Origin: Knoxdaviesia capensis
Lineage: Eukaryota; Ascomycota; Sordariomycetes; Microascales; Gondwanamycetaceae
DNA: 64,000 nt
Direction of reading: 5' to 3'
NCBI GenBank assembly: GCA_001510575.1
Contig: LNGK01000003.1
Span: 4,107,732-4,171,731 of the forward strand
Notes under the pieces: generated by a model
Database searches by the model: none
What the model saw: the letters and a program-made list of their open reading frames with translations, nothing else
What the model was told of the DNA's origin: nothing
Position numbers and translations under genes: made by a program
In this document: one piece after another, positions 47,155 through 57,803 of the stretch
How positions within the stretch are numbered: position 1 is the first letter of the stretch
Layout: the number at the start of each line of letters is the position of its first letter

Positions 47155-49743
47155 TTACAAAACTCTGGCCTCCGGAACGTCAAAGATGTTGTTTCGCCAG
47201 CCATGTCGTGAATATGCCTCCGCGTCGATCAGCTCGCCCGCCTCGCCCGCCTCTTCCTGCCAGACGCGAACAAGACTGCCCGGCGCGTACACGCCGTCAA
47301 AGACGCCCGTTGCCCCGTCGTCGCCCGTGACTCCGAGTGACACATTGATGTCGGAGGGACTAGCCGGGGCCGCCGGCGCCTGGAACCGCGCGAGGACGGC
47401 CTGCACAATGGGCACCACGCTGCCGAGTCCCCCGCCGCTCCGGGACGCCGCGATCCGCGCCGCTCGCAGCCGCTCGCGCGCAAACACCAGCTCCTGGTTC
47501 GCCGTCGCAAACGCGTCGGCAATCGCCGCTGCGATCTTCTGCTCCAGCGTCCGCCGCAGCAGCGGCCGCAGCACCAGCGGCGTCAGCAGCCACGCCAGCC
47601 ACGCCATCACGCGACCCCCGCCGCTCCGGCTGCGGCGCAGCTCGAAGTCCAGGCAGTGGATGGTGACGTGCACCGGCCCGCGCAGCGCCAGCACGCGGTC
47701 GGCCGCATCACGCACCACCGCGACCTCGAAGCGCACGTCGACGCCGCGCTCGTCAAGCCGGAACGCCGCGAGCCCGCGGTCGGTGAAGCCCGGGAGCAGG
47801 CGGCTTGTCGGGTGCACGCGCATGACGTAGCCGATGTCGGTGGCCGCGACCGAGAGGCCCTGGACGTGCACCGTGGCGGACGTGGAGATTGGGGCGGCCG
47901 TGGCGCCCATTGTGCGCGTCTTGCGCATGTCGACGTCGTTGCGGAGCTGCATGTGCAGGTGGTAGGGCAAGAACGACGAGTTGTTGACGGTGCGGCCGGG
48001 CTCCAGGACGAGGTTCTCTAGCAGCAGGTCGAGGTCTGGCGACACGATCTCGATGCGGGGGACCGGTATGTACTGCACGGCCTCGACGAGCTGCGGTACG
48101 AAGACGGAGACCGCGTCACTTAGGAGGTCCCCGACGGAGTTGCTGCTGCTTTGTGCGTCGGACCACGGCAACAGCAGGTCGGCGATCCGGCTGGATGTAT
48201 CCGCGAGCGCGGTCACGTCGCTGTCGTTTGCGGCCGATTCCAGCGTCACTTTGACTTGGCCACAGAGGGCATCGAACTCGGCGCGGAGACTGCTTTGAGA
48301 GGACTGCGCAGGAGATTCCGACGGCGACGAGGGTTCCTCCTCACTGCTGCCGCTGCCCTCTGCCCACGCATCTATCCGCTTCCACAGCGCATTGATATGT
48401 CCGTCCAGATCATCGAAAAATGACGGGTCTGTCAGCATCGCCTCCAGCGCCTGCCCGCAATCATACACGAACGCGTCCAGGTTGCCGGCAGCCCCAGCGT
48501 GGTCAACCAACTTCTGGAAACAATCTCTCAGTTTCCCCCACTCATCAGCGCTGCCGAATGCCGTGAGGAACGACCAAAAGTTGCGCAGCGCCACATCGAC
48601 CTCATCACTGCTCTCGTTGCCACCCTTGTTGCCCCGGCCGCTTTGCATATCGTGCACCTCCCGCGCCACCTCCTGGACCTCTTGCACAACCTCCTCGGCC
48701 ACAGCCTCCGCGGCCCGCACGTACTGCACAGCATACCGCTGCAGTAGCGTAGTCAGCACTGACACTGATTCGGCGTAGTCAGGACGCTGGCGGAGGGACT
48801 CGACGGCCTGCTTGAGGCGGCCGACAAGACGGTCGCGCGCGCCGTCGTCATTGTCAACCAGCTTCGCCGTGACGCTCTGCTGAGCGTCGGTGGCAACTTG
48901 CGCAGCACCGGCGGCGACTTCTCCGGAAATACTGGCTATGTTATCGCGGGCTACCGGCAGGGCGTCGTCGGCAGAACCGGATGCGTGGGGGGTTGGTGCA
49001 CTAGCAGCGTCACCCTCGTTTACGGTATGTGCGCTTTCCTCGACGTTCTTGGCCGCCTGCTGGGATGCATCTGCCAGAGAGAGCGCCGTATTCTGAAAGA
49101 CCTCTCGGCCCAGGTCGGTCAAATCGGCCAGGAAGAGCCGGAATGGCCCGTTGGTGAGTAACAGCGTGCCAACGGTCTGCAGGCTGGTGTACGCGGACGA
49201 TGTGTGAGCAGCCGCCCGCCCGGCGGCTCCTCCAGCCCGGCGGGCGGCGGCACCTGCAAGATCCCCGGCGGTATCCATACTGGGCTGGGCCTGCGCAACA
49301 CACCACACAAAGTCCTGGACCTCATCGTGGGCGTTCTTGTGCTGCAGGAGCGCCGTGAACTGCTCCAGCCAGGTGCCGGTAAGGCGCAACAGCGTCCGCC
49401 CTGCAGGCGTCAGATCGGGGCACTGACGAAGCTGGGCACGCTGGGCCGCGCCGCCGTTCTCGCCGGCCCGGCCACCCATGTGGCGGAACGCGTCGGCGGC
49501 GAGCAGCGTGCGCAAGTTCGTGACCGCCTGCTCGGTCGACGGCATGTACCCCGCCGCGAGCGCCCGCACCATCTGGTACGTGTGTAACTTCTCCTTGAGC
49601 CGGGCCTGGCGCTCGGTGTCGTCGTCGGCATCGCCGTAGTGGGCCAGGAGTGGGCGTCGTTCGTCGGCGTCGCCATCTCGGCCGGCTTCGAGGTCGCGGT
49701 CGTAGTCGTCACGCGACCCGCACAGTCCGCAGAGTTGTGGCAT
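47155..49743 (-). CDS. HAM1-like protein (HAM1_N/HAM1_C, formerly DUF5923/DUF4449)
   Basis: A single exon of 862 residues, ATG 49743 to TAA 47155. The N-terminal half is helical and charged, beginning MPQLCGLCGS with Cys5 and Cys8, then an acidic stretch and the conserved segment HTYQMVRALAAGYMPSTEQ that opens the HAM1_N domain. The middle (about 190-480) is Ala/Asp/Glu-rich with predicted coiled-coil character. The last 350 residues contain the beta-rich HAM1_C part (VVEAVQYIPVPRIEI, VHVQGLSVAATDIGYVMRVHP). The fold resembles lipid-binding BPI-type tubes, and a Cryptococcus Ham1 is reported as a palmitoylated protein. The two N-terminal Cys would suit such a lipid anchor (inference). The molecular role is not established. 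It is divergent from NUP57 across a 740-bp promoter region. Confidence 0.75.
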   Translation of the reverse strand: MPQLCGLCGSRDDYDRDLEAGRDGDADERRPLLAHYGDADDDTERQARLKEKLHTYQMVRALAAGYMPSTEQAVTNLRTLLAADAFRHMGGRAGENGGAAQRAQLRQCPDLTPAGRTLLRLTGTWLEQFTALLQHKNAHDEVQDFVWCVAQAQPSMDTAGDLAGAAARRAGGAAGRAAAHTSSAYTSLQTVGTLLLTNGPFRLFLADLTDLGREVFQNTALSLADASQQAAKNVEESAHTVNEGDAASAPTPHASGSADDALPVARDNIASISGEVAAGAAQVATDAQQSVTAKLVDNDDGARDRLVGRLKQAVESLRQRPDYAESVSVLTTLLQRYAVQYVRAAEAVAEEVVQEVQEVAREVHDMQSGRGNKGGNESSDEVDVALRNFWSFLTAFGSADEWGKLRDCFQKLVDHAGAAGNLDAFVYDCGQALEAMLTDPSFFDDLDGHINALWKRIDAWAEGSGSSEEEPSSPSESPAQSSQSSLRAEFDALCGQVKVTLESAANDSDVTALADTSSRIADLLLPWSDAQSSSNSVGDLLSDAVSVFVPQLVEAVQYIPVPRIEIVSPDLDLLLENLVLEPGRTVNNSSFLPYHLHMQLRNDVDMRKTRTMGATAAPISTSATVHVQGLSVAATDIGYVMRVHPTSRLLPGFTDRGLAAFRLDERGVDVRFEVAVVRDAADRVLALRGPVHVTIHCLDFELRRSRSGGGRVMAWLAWLLTPLVLRPLLRRTLEQKIAAAIADAFATANQELVFARERLRAARIAASRSGGGLGSVVPIVQAVLARFQAPAAPASPSDINVSLGVTGDDGATGVFDGVYAPGSLVRVWQEEAGEAGELIDAEAYSRHGWRNNIFDVPEARVL

Positions 49744-50483
49744 TGTTGTTGACTGTAGCTTTGGTAGCAGCTGGATTGACTGTGTGTAGAGTCAAAGTAA
49801 CCGTAGATGCGAGTTTTTGTGAGCTGGCTGGAGCTTGCTCTTTTGCTGGACGGTTGTGTACATCGAGATGACGTCGGTGTTTGCACATCGGGCTGCAAAT
49901 GGGTTAGTGAGAACTGCCTGTATGCGTATGTCTGGACTACCTAGTCTCAACACCAATGTTCATTTCTCCGTGATTCTATTAGAGCACTTTTCAGAGGGTA
50001 AATAGTAGAAAACCGACTGTGGACCTCTTTCCTTCTCGTCACTTCGGAGCACACGAACAATCTCATCGGAACGAGGGTTAGACCCTAAGAGCAAGAAGTA
50101 GATCAAAAGTCTAAACACACCACAGCTCAAAGCTTTTATTTTTTTTATCAACGAAAGCCTGGCCAACCTGAAAATCTCGTCGTCAACAATTGAACCAACA
50201 TCAATCAATCAATCTCCAACCAGTTATTTTTGAGAAATACAGCCTTTGCACCCCGGGCATTCAATTTTTCTTCTTCCCTTCTCTTGTTTCTGCACCTGCA
50301 AATCTCACCCCTAGCGGTATTCCACGCGTTTCCACGACTCTTCATCGACCGAATCCGATAGCCGCGCGATTCCACTCGCACTTCGATCCCGCCGACCACC
50401 GGAGGAGTTTCCCCGGTCTCTCCCAATCGACACTCTGAACGTTGACGTGTATACAATTCGGCTGAATATACCGTCTCCCTACG
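49744..50483. other. Divergent promoter region of HAM1-like and NUP57
   Basis: 740 bp with an inverted pair of degenerate telobox halves (AGGGTTAGACCCTAAG, 50074-50089), 331 bp upstream of the HAM1-like start. No other signal is seen. Confidence 0.45.
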
Positions 50484-50671
50484 ATGTTTGCCACCAGCGC
50501 TTTCGGGGCGGCCCCGGCGGCCACGCAGTCTGCGTTCGGCGCGCCGTTGTTCGGCCAGTCGATGCAACAGCCGCAGCAGCAGCAGCAGCAGCAGCAGCAG
50601 CCGACGACGTCAATTTTTGGAGCGTCTCAACAAGCCCCAGCGCAAACAGGAGGACAGAGCATCTTTGCGAT

Positions 50672-50742
<71 letters not shown>

Positions 50743-51823
50743 AGCAGCAACAGCAGCAGCAACAGCAGCAACAGCAGCAACAGCAACAGCAACGGCTACA
50801 ACAACAGCAACAGCAACAGCAGCAACAGGCGCTGCAACTCCCTACTCTCTCCCAGTCGCAGGCCCAGCTCACGAGCTCGTTGTGGCAGCCCAGCCGCGAA
50901 GCGCCGCGTAAGCAACCGTTCCTTTTTCCATGATACCAGTGTGCGCACAGCAGTCTCGTCGTTGTATCCCCATGCTAACCCCACTGTGCGCTGAACTCTT
51001 TCTAGACCAAAAACCCGTCATCGAACAGATGCAGCAGGTGTTCGAGAAATGGGACGCGACGGGCCCGAACGGCGCGTTCAAGCACTACTTCTACAACAAG
51101 GTGGACGAGGCCAACATCCCGTTCTACAAGCCGCAGCCGTTTGAGAACCCGCGCGAGTGGGAGGAGGCGCTGGAGAAGAAGCCGGCGCCGGGGTTCATCC
51201 CGGTGCAGTGCGCGGGCTTCCAGGGCGTGTCGGAGCGGCTGAAGACGCAGCGCCGCGCCGTGGCCGACCTCAACACGCGCATGCACCAGATCAACAGCAG
51301 CCTCGACGCCATCCTGTCGCGCCACGACATCCAGACCAGCGTGCGCGCCGCCGCCGCCCGCCGCCGCCACGTCGTGCTGCAGGAGCGCTGCCTGTCGCTC
51401 GCCTCCAAGATCCAGATGCTGCGGAATCGCGGCTACGCCATCAGCGGCGACGAGGACACTCTGCGGCTGAAGCTGCATGCGCTGGAGGCCGCCGTGCAGG
51501 ACCCCGCGCTGAGTGCGCGCCAGGACGAGCTGTGGAGCCGGTTGATTGTCCTCCGGGACCTGGCGACCCAGCTCACGCAAGAGCTGAGCAAGCCGGCGGG
51601 CCTGGAAGAAGACGCCTTGGATGAGGACACCGAGGCCAAGTTCAAGAAGGTACGTTTGATCTCTCTCTCTCTCCCTCTCTCTCTCTGTGTGGTGCATACT
51701 AACGACTCTCAACAACAGATCTTGGAAGACTTCGAGAAGCAGCTGCAGCACCTCAAGAAGGAAGTCGAGTCGATCAAGGGAGCGCTGGAGGCGTGGGAGG
51801 GCGAGTCTAACCAGAACCAATAA
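50484..51823 (+). CDS. NUP57: Nucleoporin Nup57/Nup54 with polyglutamine N-terminus
   Basis: Three exons, 50484-50907, 51006-51649 and 51719-51823 (424+644+105 nt), give 390 residues. Introns start GTAAGC and GTACGT; intron 2 has a perfect TACTAAC branch point and a CT microsatellite. The N-terminal 140 residues hold four FG dipeptides (AFG, AFG, LFG, IFG) plus Q tracts of 9, 40 and 10 residues. The C-terminal 245 residues are the Nup54/57 helical domain (KHYFYNKVDEANIPFYKPQ, then GFQGVSERLKTQ) and end in coiled coil. Nup57 with Nsp1 and Nup49 forms the central-channel trimer of the nuclear pore, whose FG segments make the permeability barrier. The small FG count and expanded Q tracts are unusual. 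Q-tract length is prone to assembly error. Confidence 0.9.
50673..50828 (+). repeat. CAG/CAA trinucleotide repeat encoding polyglutamine
   Basis: Forty consecutive CAG/CAA codons (50673-50792), then CGG CTA, then ten more (50799-50828). An earlier tract of nine CAG lies at 50574-50600. Mixed CAG/CAA use over much of the tract suggests selection to keep glutamine while limiting slippage. Confidence 0.95.
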
Positions 51824-52378
51824 ACGGGACCTGGAGAATACGTTGGTGCTATTGGAGGGACAACTGTCTGATAGAAGCGCGCGTGTGGTATCCGAACATC
51901 TTCGCTAGCTCTCGACGAACTGTGTATTTCAAGTAACGGAGTTTAATTTTTCTGTTTCCTGCTCAACGACCAAACCCAGAAGAATCAAGGTACTACGTGC
52001 ACGAGACATAAAAAGCTTGACCAAGAGAAATCTATTGTGAACCTAATATACAGTTGATGTTACAAACCATCAACAACGTGAGCGTGTTTTGTTACCGGAA
52101 ACCCAGAGTATCAAAACAGGTACAGAAGAAGAAGATCCCAAATGCGCAAACTCCATCAATGAACCGGGAAATCAAAACCAGGGAGCTGAATAGTGTACAA
52201 GGCGGCAATGGACGAAAACAAGAGCGGGAGACATCATGGATGAGAGTTTGAGACGTGGAGAGAGACCGCGGGCTTTTGGAGAGCATATAAACACAGGGGG
52301 CGAGGGTGAGAGAGGAAATGATGGTGTCGTGATAGTTTATGGACTCGGGGCGTTATCGTTGACTCGTTGGCGACGCGT
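51824..52378. other. Spacer between convergent NUP57 and TOM5
   Basis: 3' flanks of both genes; AT-rich. No gene or clear signal is seen. Confidence 0.5.
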
Positions 52379-52681
52379 TTAGAAGATGCTCTTGACGGCC
52401 TTCAGGGCCAACGGAGCTGGAAAGACACAAGAGGAGAAGGGTTAGCCGGGATGGTTCTTCGCAGACGATAAAGACACCTAGTAGACCCGCGCAACAGTGG
52501 CAGCTTACACAGATACAGGGCAACAGCGGCCACAACGGACGCCTGCACAGTGAAGGAAGCCTCAACTTCCTGCTGGCGGATTTCCTCCTCGGAGGCCTGG
52601 GGGGGAGAGACTGGAAAACGGTCAGCGAGAGAAAAACACAAGACTAATATGAGAAACCGAATAGAGATACATACAGAACAT
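52379..52681 (-). CDS. TOM5: TOM complex small subunit Tom5
   Basis: A 48-residue protein in three exons: 52675-52681 (7 nt, ATG TTC T), 52509-52610 (102 nt) and 52379-52416 (38 nt). Introns are 64 nt (GTATGT..CCAG, branch GCTGAC) and 92 nt (GTAAGC..CCAG). The product starts MFFSPPQ, then an acidic EEEIRQQEVEA helix, one membrane segment ending VVAAVALYLSP and a short basic tail KAVKSIF. That is the size and layout of Tom5 of filamentous ascomycetes, including the ALYLSP motif at the end of the membrane anchor. Tom5 is a tail-anchored outer-membrane subunit that passes precursors to Tom40 and stabilises the complex. Too short and split for ORF-based finding. It is divergent from GCV2, also a mitochondrial gene. 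Confidence 0.8.
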
Positions 52682-53567
52682 GGTGATAGATGTGTAGTGG
52701 CGGCGTTGTTTGGTAGAGTGGAAGGGTTTTGCAGATGTAACGATAAGTTGGTGATGGCTTCATACAGTTTTTTCTGTGAGCTGCCAATGATTTCAGGGAC
52801 AGGCAAAAAATCAAAATTATAGTGGAGCCTTTCAGCTACAGTATTCCCAGATATCAGCCCTACTTCAGCCGACATTCCACCGATCCACCGACATCGTCCG
52901 GACCGTGTGAAGAATCTCGACCAGAAATCTACACGGTGTTGTTACACCAGCGCCGAGAGCCGACACTCCAAAAGTACCCGATACGCGCTTTTCCGCCGGT
53001 CGCACACCGACTTTTCGCTGACTCGCCCGCGGCTGTAGATGTACCAGGTACGCATTCCCGGCTTTCCTGTCACATGTTTTGTGGCCCCGCCATCGGAGCA
53101 ACGGCGCACCCAACAAAAAAAAAACCAGAAAGGCCAAACGGCTGATAACAGCCTTTTCGCTTATCGTGAAGCGCTGATAACCGCGAACCGGAAGGAGCAT
53201 TGGAAATTCGGGCTTTTTGGCGGTTGCCATTTTTGTGACATCTCCATTATTCTTATGTGATCCTGATTTTCTTCTTTTTTCCCTCTTTTTTTCTCTTCTT
53301 TCGTCTTTTCTGGTGAAAAGCAGTAGAGGCGGAATCAATCCCTTTCTTTCCTTACTCCGTGTCTTTTTCTCTTCTCAGTCTCTTCAAGGGTTCCATCAGA
53401 TAAAAAACAGTTTCTTAGGGTTCTGCTTCAGTTACACCTGTGTGACCTTGACTTGTGTTTTATGACCTGATTGAAGTTTCCCCGAGTCCGGCAACTTCAC
53501 TTCTCTGCAGCTTCTCTCATCAATTGACCGATATATACTTCCAATCTCCCCTTCTCCTCTCGCCGCC
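52682..53567. promoter_or_regulatory. Divergent promoter region of TOM5 and GCV2
   Basis: 886 bp shared by two genes for mitochondrial proteins. It has a TGACTC half site at 53019-53024, a telobox-like TTAGGGTT at 53415-53422 (146 bp before the GCV2 start) and TATATA at 53532-53537, 31 bp before the GCV2 ATG. Confidence 0.4.
53415..53422. promoter_or_regulatory. Telobox-like motif upstream of GCV2
   Basis: TTAGGGTT, 146 bp upstream of the GCV2 ATG. Confidence 0.4.
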
Positions 53568-55583
53568 ATGCTCATTCCGTCCCGGAAGAGCCGTAGTGTG
53601 GCTCTTGCCGTGCGTCGCCTGACCGCTGCCCGCCCAGTCCCGGCTTTCGGTTCCACCGGCTCGGTCACCGCTTCTACGTCCCCCGCGGCTTTCCGTGCCT
53701 TCTCGGCCTCGCGGACATGCTCGACCGACGTGACCTCCGACTCCTCGGCCAAGACGTCGGTGGCTGCCCAGCTGTACCCGCTGCTTGTGCCGGTCTCCAA
53801 CACCTTTGCCCGCCGTCATGTGGGGCCGGCTCCCGACGACGCTGCCGAGATGCTGCGCCAGCTTTCGCCGCCGGTGTCGTCGATCGACGAGTTTGTGGCC
53901 CAGGTGGTCCCGCCCGACGTCCTGACTGCCCCCCGCGAGCTTGTGGTCGAGACTGCCGAGTCGGTGGCCGAGCGCACTGCCCCCCAGCGCGAGCTGGAGA
54001 TTGCCTTCCGCGCTGCCGAGCTGGCCGCCGCCAACGAGACCTTCACGTCGTTCATCGGCGGTGGCTACTACCCCGTCACTACCCCGGCCCCCATCAAGCG
54101 CGACATCCTCGAAAACCCCGCCTGGTACACGAGCTACACCCCCTACCAGCCCGAGATCAGCCAGGGCCGCCTCGAGAGTCTGCTCAACTACCAGACCATG
54201 GTGACCGATCTGACCGGCCTTCCCATGGCCAATGCCAGTCTGTTGGACGAGGGAACCGCTGCTGGTGAGGCCATGACCATGTCTCTGAGCCATCTTTCGG
54301 CCTCCCGCGCCAAGCGACCCGGCAAGACCTACGTGGTTTCCGAGACCGTGCACGCCCAGACCCTGTCAGTGCTCCGCAGCCGCGCCGAGGGTCTTGGCAT
54401 TGCTCTGAAGCTTGTGGATCTCTCAGCCCCGGCGGCTCTGGAGACCATCAACGCTCTCGGGGACGACCTGGTCGGTGTGCTTGTCCAGTACCCTGATACC
54501 AAGGGTGTGGTGTCCGACTTCGGCGCCATTGCTGATGCCGTCCATGCCCAGGGTGCCCTCCTCAGCGCTGCGACTGATCTGTTGGCTCTGACCATCCTGA
54601 CTCCTCCCGGAGAGTGGGGTGCCGATGTGGCCTTTGGTAGCTCGCAGCGTTTCGGTGTGCCCATGGGCTTTGGAGGACCTCACGCCGCCTTCTTCGCCGT
54701 CAAGGACGCCCACAAGCGCCGCATGCCCGGCCGGTTGGTCGGAGTGTCGAAGGATCGTCTTGGAAACCGGGCTCTGCGTCTGGCTCTGCAGACCCGTGAG
54801 CAGCATATTCGCCGCGAGAAGGCTACCAGCAACGTGTGCACCGCCCAGGCCCTTCTGGCTAACATGAGTGCCATGTACGCCATTTACCACGGTCCCGAGG
54901 GCCTCAAGACCCAGGCGGAGACCATTGTCGGTTTGGCCCGGCTCGTTCAGGCCGTGGCTGACTTTTACGGACACGAGACCACCAAGAACGCGCTGGACGC
55001 GGAGGGCAAGGTGTTTTTCGACACCGTGGTGCTCAATGCTGGCGCCAATGCCGCCAAGGTGATTGCTGAAGCTGCGGCCCGGCGCTGCAACCTACGTGAT
55101 CTTGGCAATGGCGAGGTCGGCATCAGCGTGCACGACGCTCTGGCTCCGGCCGAGATTGAGGCTTTGCTTGAGGCTTTGAAGGCGTCGGCTGTGGCCAATT
55201 CCGGCGTGTCGACCTCCGAGGCCATTGCCCAGACCGGAGCTGGAGCCTCGCGGTTCTCGGCGACTGCCTCTCTTCCCTCAGGTGTTCGCCGCGAGTCGTC
55301 GTATCTGACCCACCCCGTGTTCAACATCCACCACGGCGAGATGGAGTTTGTGCGCTACATGTACTACCTGCAGTCGAAGGATCTGTCGCTGGTGCACTCG
55401 ATGATTCCGCTGGGATCGTGCACGATGAAGCTGAACAGCGCTACGGAGATGTCGCTGATCACGAACCCCGGCTTTGCCAACATGCACCCGTACGCGCCGT
55501 CCGAGCAGGCCAAGGGCTACAGCACGCTGATTTCCGACCTGGAGACGCAGCTCAAGACCATCACCAGCATGGACGGCGTGTCC

Positions 55584-55614
<31 letters not shown>

Positions 55615-56927
55615 TCGCCGGACTGCGCGTGATCCGCAAGTTCCACGAGCAGACCCCGGGCAAGAAGCGCGACATCTGCCTGATCCCGGTGTCGGCGCAC
55701 GGCACCAACCCGGCGTCGGCGGCGATGGCGGGCATGCGCGTGGTGCCGATCAAGTGCGATGCCAAGACCGGCAACCTGGACATTGCCGACCTGGAGGCCA
55801 AGTGCGAGAAGCACGCGGACGAGCTCGGTGCCATCATGATCACGTACCCCAGCACTTTCGGCATCTTCGAGCCGGAGATCCGCAAGGCGTGTGACACGGT
55901 GCACGCACACGGCGGTCTTGTGTACATGGACGGAGCCAACATGAACGCGCAGATCGGACTGTGCTCGCCTGGAGACATTGGAGCCGATGTGTGCCATCTC
56001 AATCTGCACAAGACCTTCTGTATCCCCCACGGCGGTGGCGGTCCCGGTGTGGGCCCGATCTGCGTCAAGAAGCACCTGGCGCCGTTCTTGCCCGGAACCT
56101 CGCCGACGGCGGAGCAGCCGATGGTTAGCAGTGCGCCGTACGGAAGCGCGAGCATTCTCCCGATCACCTGGGCGTACAACAAGCTGATGGGTAAGCTGGC
56201 TTGTCTTGTTGTGTGTCTATTCTTCTCTCTTGACTTGTCTACTAACTCTCCTGTCTCTCTGTACTACAGGCTCGACCGGTCTCGAACAGGCCACGAAGAC
56301 GTCGCTCCTCAACGCCAACTACCTGCTCTCGCGCCTGAAGCCGCACTTCAACATTGTGTACATGAACAAGCACGAGCGGTGCGCGCACGAGTTCATCATC
56401 GACGCGCGGCCATTCAAGGAGACGGCGGGCATTGAGGCGATCGACATTGCCAAGCGGCTGCAGGACTACGGCTTCCACGCGCCGACGATGAGCTGGCCGG
56501 TGCCGAACACGCTGATGATTGAGCCGACGGAGAGCGAGGGCAAGGCCGAGCTGGACCGGTTTGTCGATGCGCTAGTGAGCATCCGCGGCGAGATCCGCGA
56601 GGTCGAGGAGGGCCGGCAGCCGCGCGAGGGCAATGTGCTCAAGATGGCGCCGCACCCGCAGTCGGATATCGTTACCGGCGACGGCGACGGCGGTGCGGCG
56701 TGGAACCGGCCGTACTCGCGCGAGACGGCGGCGTATCCGCTGCCGCTGCTCCGGGAGAAGAAGTTCTGGCCGAGTGTGGCGCGGGTCAACGACAGTAAGT
56801 GTCCTTGGTTGTGTGTGCTGCAGTCTTGTGACTCTTGACTAACATTATGCGTGTGTGTCTCTTAGCCTATGGTGATCTGAACCTCTTCTGCACGTGTCCT
56901 CCGGTCGAAGACACAACTAGCGCTTAA
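53568..56927 (+). CDS. GCV2: Glycine dehydrogenase (decarboxylating), P-protein of the glycine cleavage system
   Basis: Three exons, 53568-56190, 56270-56794 and 56866-56927 (2623+525+62 nt), give 1069 residues (yeast Gcv2 has 1034). Introns are 79 and 71 nt with ACTAAC branch points. The first 60 residues are Arg/Ser/Ala-rich, a mitochondrial presequence, followed by NTFARRHVGP. The two PLP-enzyme halves follow. The PLP lysine is Lys815 in LNLHKTFCIPHGGGGPG, preceded by the glycine-rich and SHGTNPASA-like segments (here SAHGTNPASAAM). The C-terminal exon gives YGDLNLFCTCPPVE, the usual ending. The enzyme decarboxylates glycine and transfers aminomethyl to the lipoyl arm of H-protein in the mitochondrial matrix. 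The nearby TGACTC half site would suit Gcn4-type control (inference). Confidence 0.95.
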
Positions 56928-57803
56928 GCAGAGTCTGTACGATGAGGTCCGGAGTCTGACCTCTCCTCTCGATTCCTATCCGATATACGCCTCTCCCGGA
57001 TTTTCCAATCTCTTCGGGGCTGTCCTCGCCGTGCCACGTCGGCCATTCAACTCCGATACCCACGCCGAGAACCCCCGATACCAAGATCTACGACATACTC
57101 ACATCTCACACAGCCTACAACTATTTGACTTTCACACGGAACTATCGGGATATAAAAAAACACACAAAATCAAGTCCGCCGTCGCCTTCTTCACAGCAGG
57201 CCCCCTTTCCCCCCTTCGACCTCTTTTCTTTTATATAACGGTCTTCTTTTTCTGCACATAGATATACTGTATTAGAGGCTGTGTACTTCCCCTGGATCTT
57301 GCTTTATCGTATATTACCGGAATTTCGCCTTTTTTATCTTGCTGTTTCTCCTTCTTCTTTGCTTGGACTTGGGGACGGGGGTGCTTTTCTTTTTTCTTTT
57401 TGCTTTTTGATTCTTTTTGGTTTGGATTTCATGTTTCGTTTCTTCTCCTTTTATCCTCCTTTTCATCTGATTCACGGTTTTTATAGCAAGCGGGAAGCAT
57501 TCAACATTGCTAGATTTTGTCTGTTCGGACAGGCATGCCTTATACAGAAATCTGCAGAATATACACACAACATGGTTTTTCTTAACTTGTGAAGGAAAAA
57601 TGATACGTAAATGGAATTTTTTGTCTATGCCGGGGACAAGCAGAAAGGAAAAGAAAACCAGATGCATGAGATGACAAGAAACCAAACAGAACCCACCAAC
57701 TAAGGGTTGGATTTTCCGCTACGAACATGAAAGAATGAACCCAAGATACAAGAAAGAAAAAAGAAAACACCACCAACATCGTCATGGAATATCCCGTTCT
57801 CGC
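56928..57803. other. Spacer between convergent GCV2 and SQT1
   Basis: T-rich 3' flanks of both genes (57190-57480 is strongly T-biased). No gene is supported. Confidence 0.5.
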
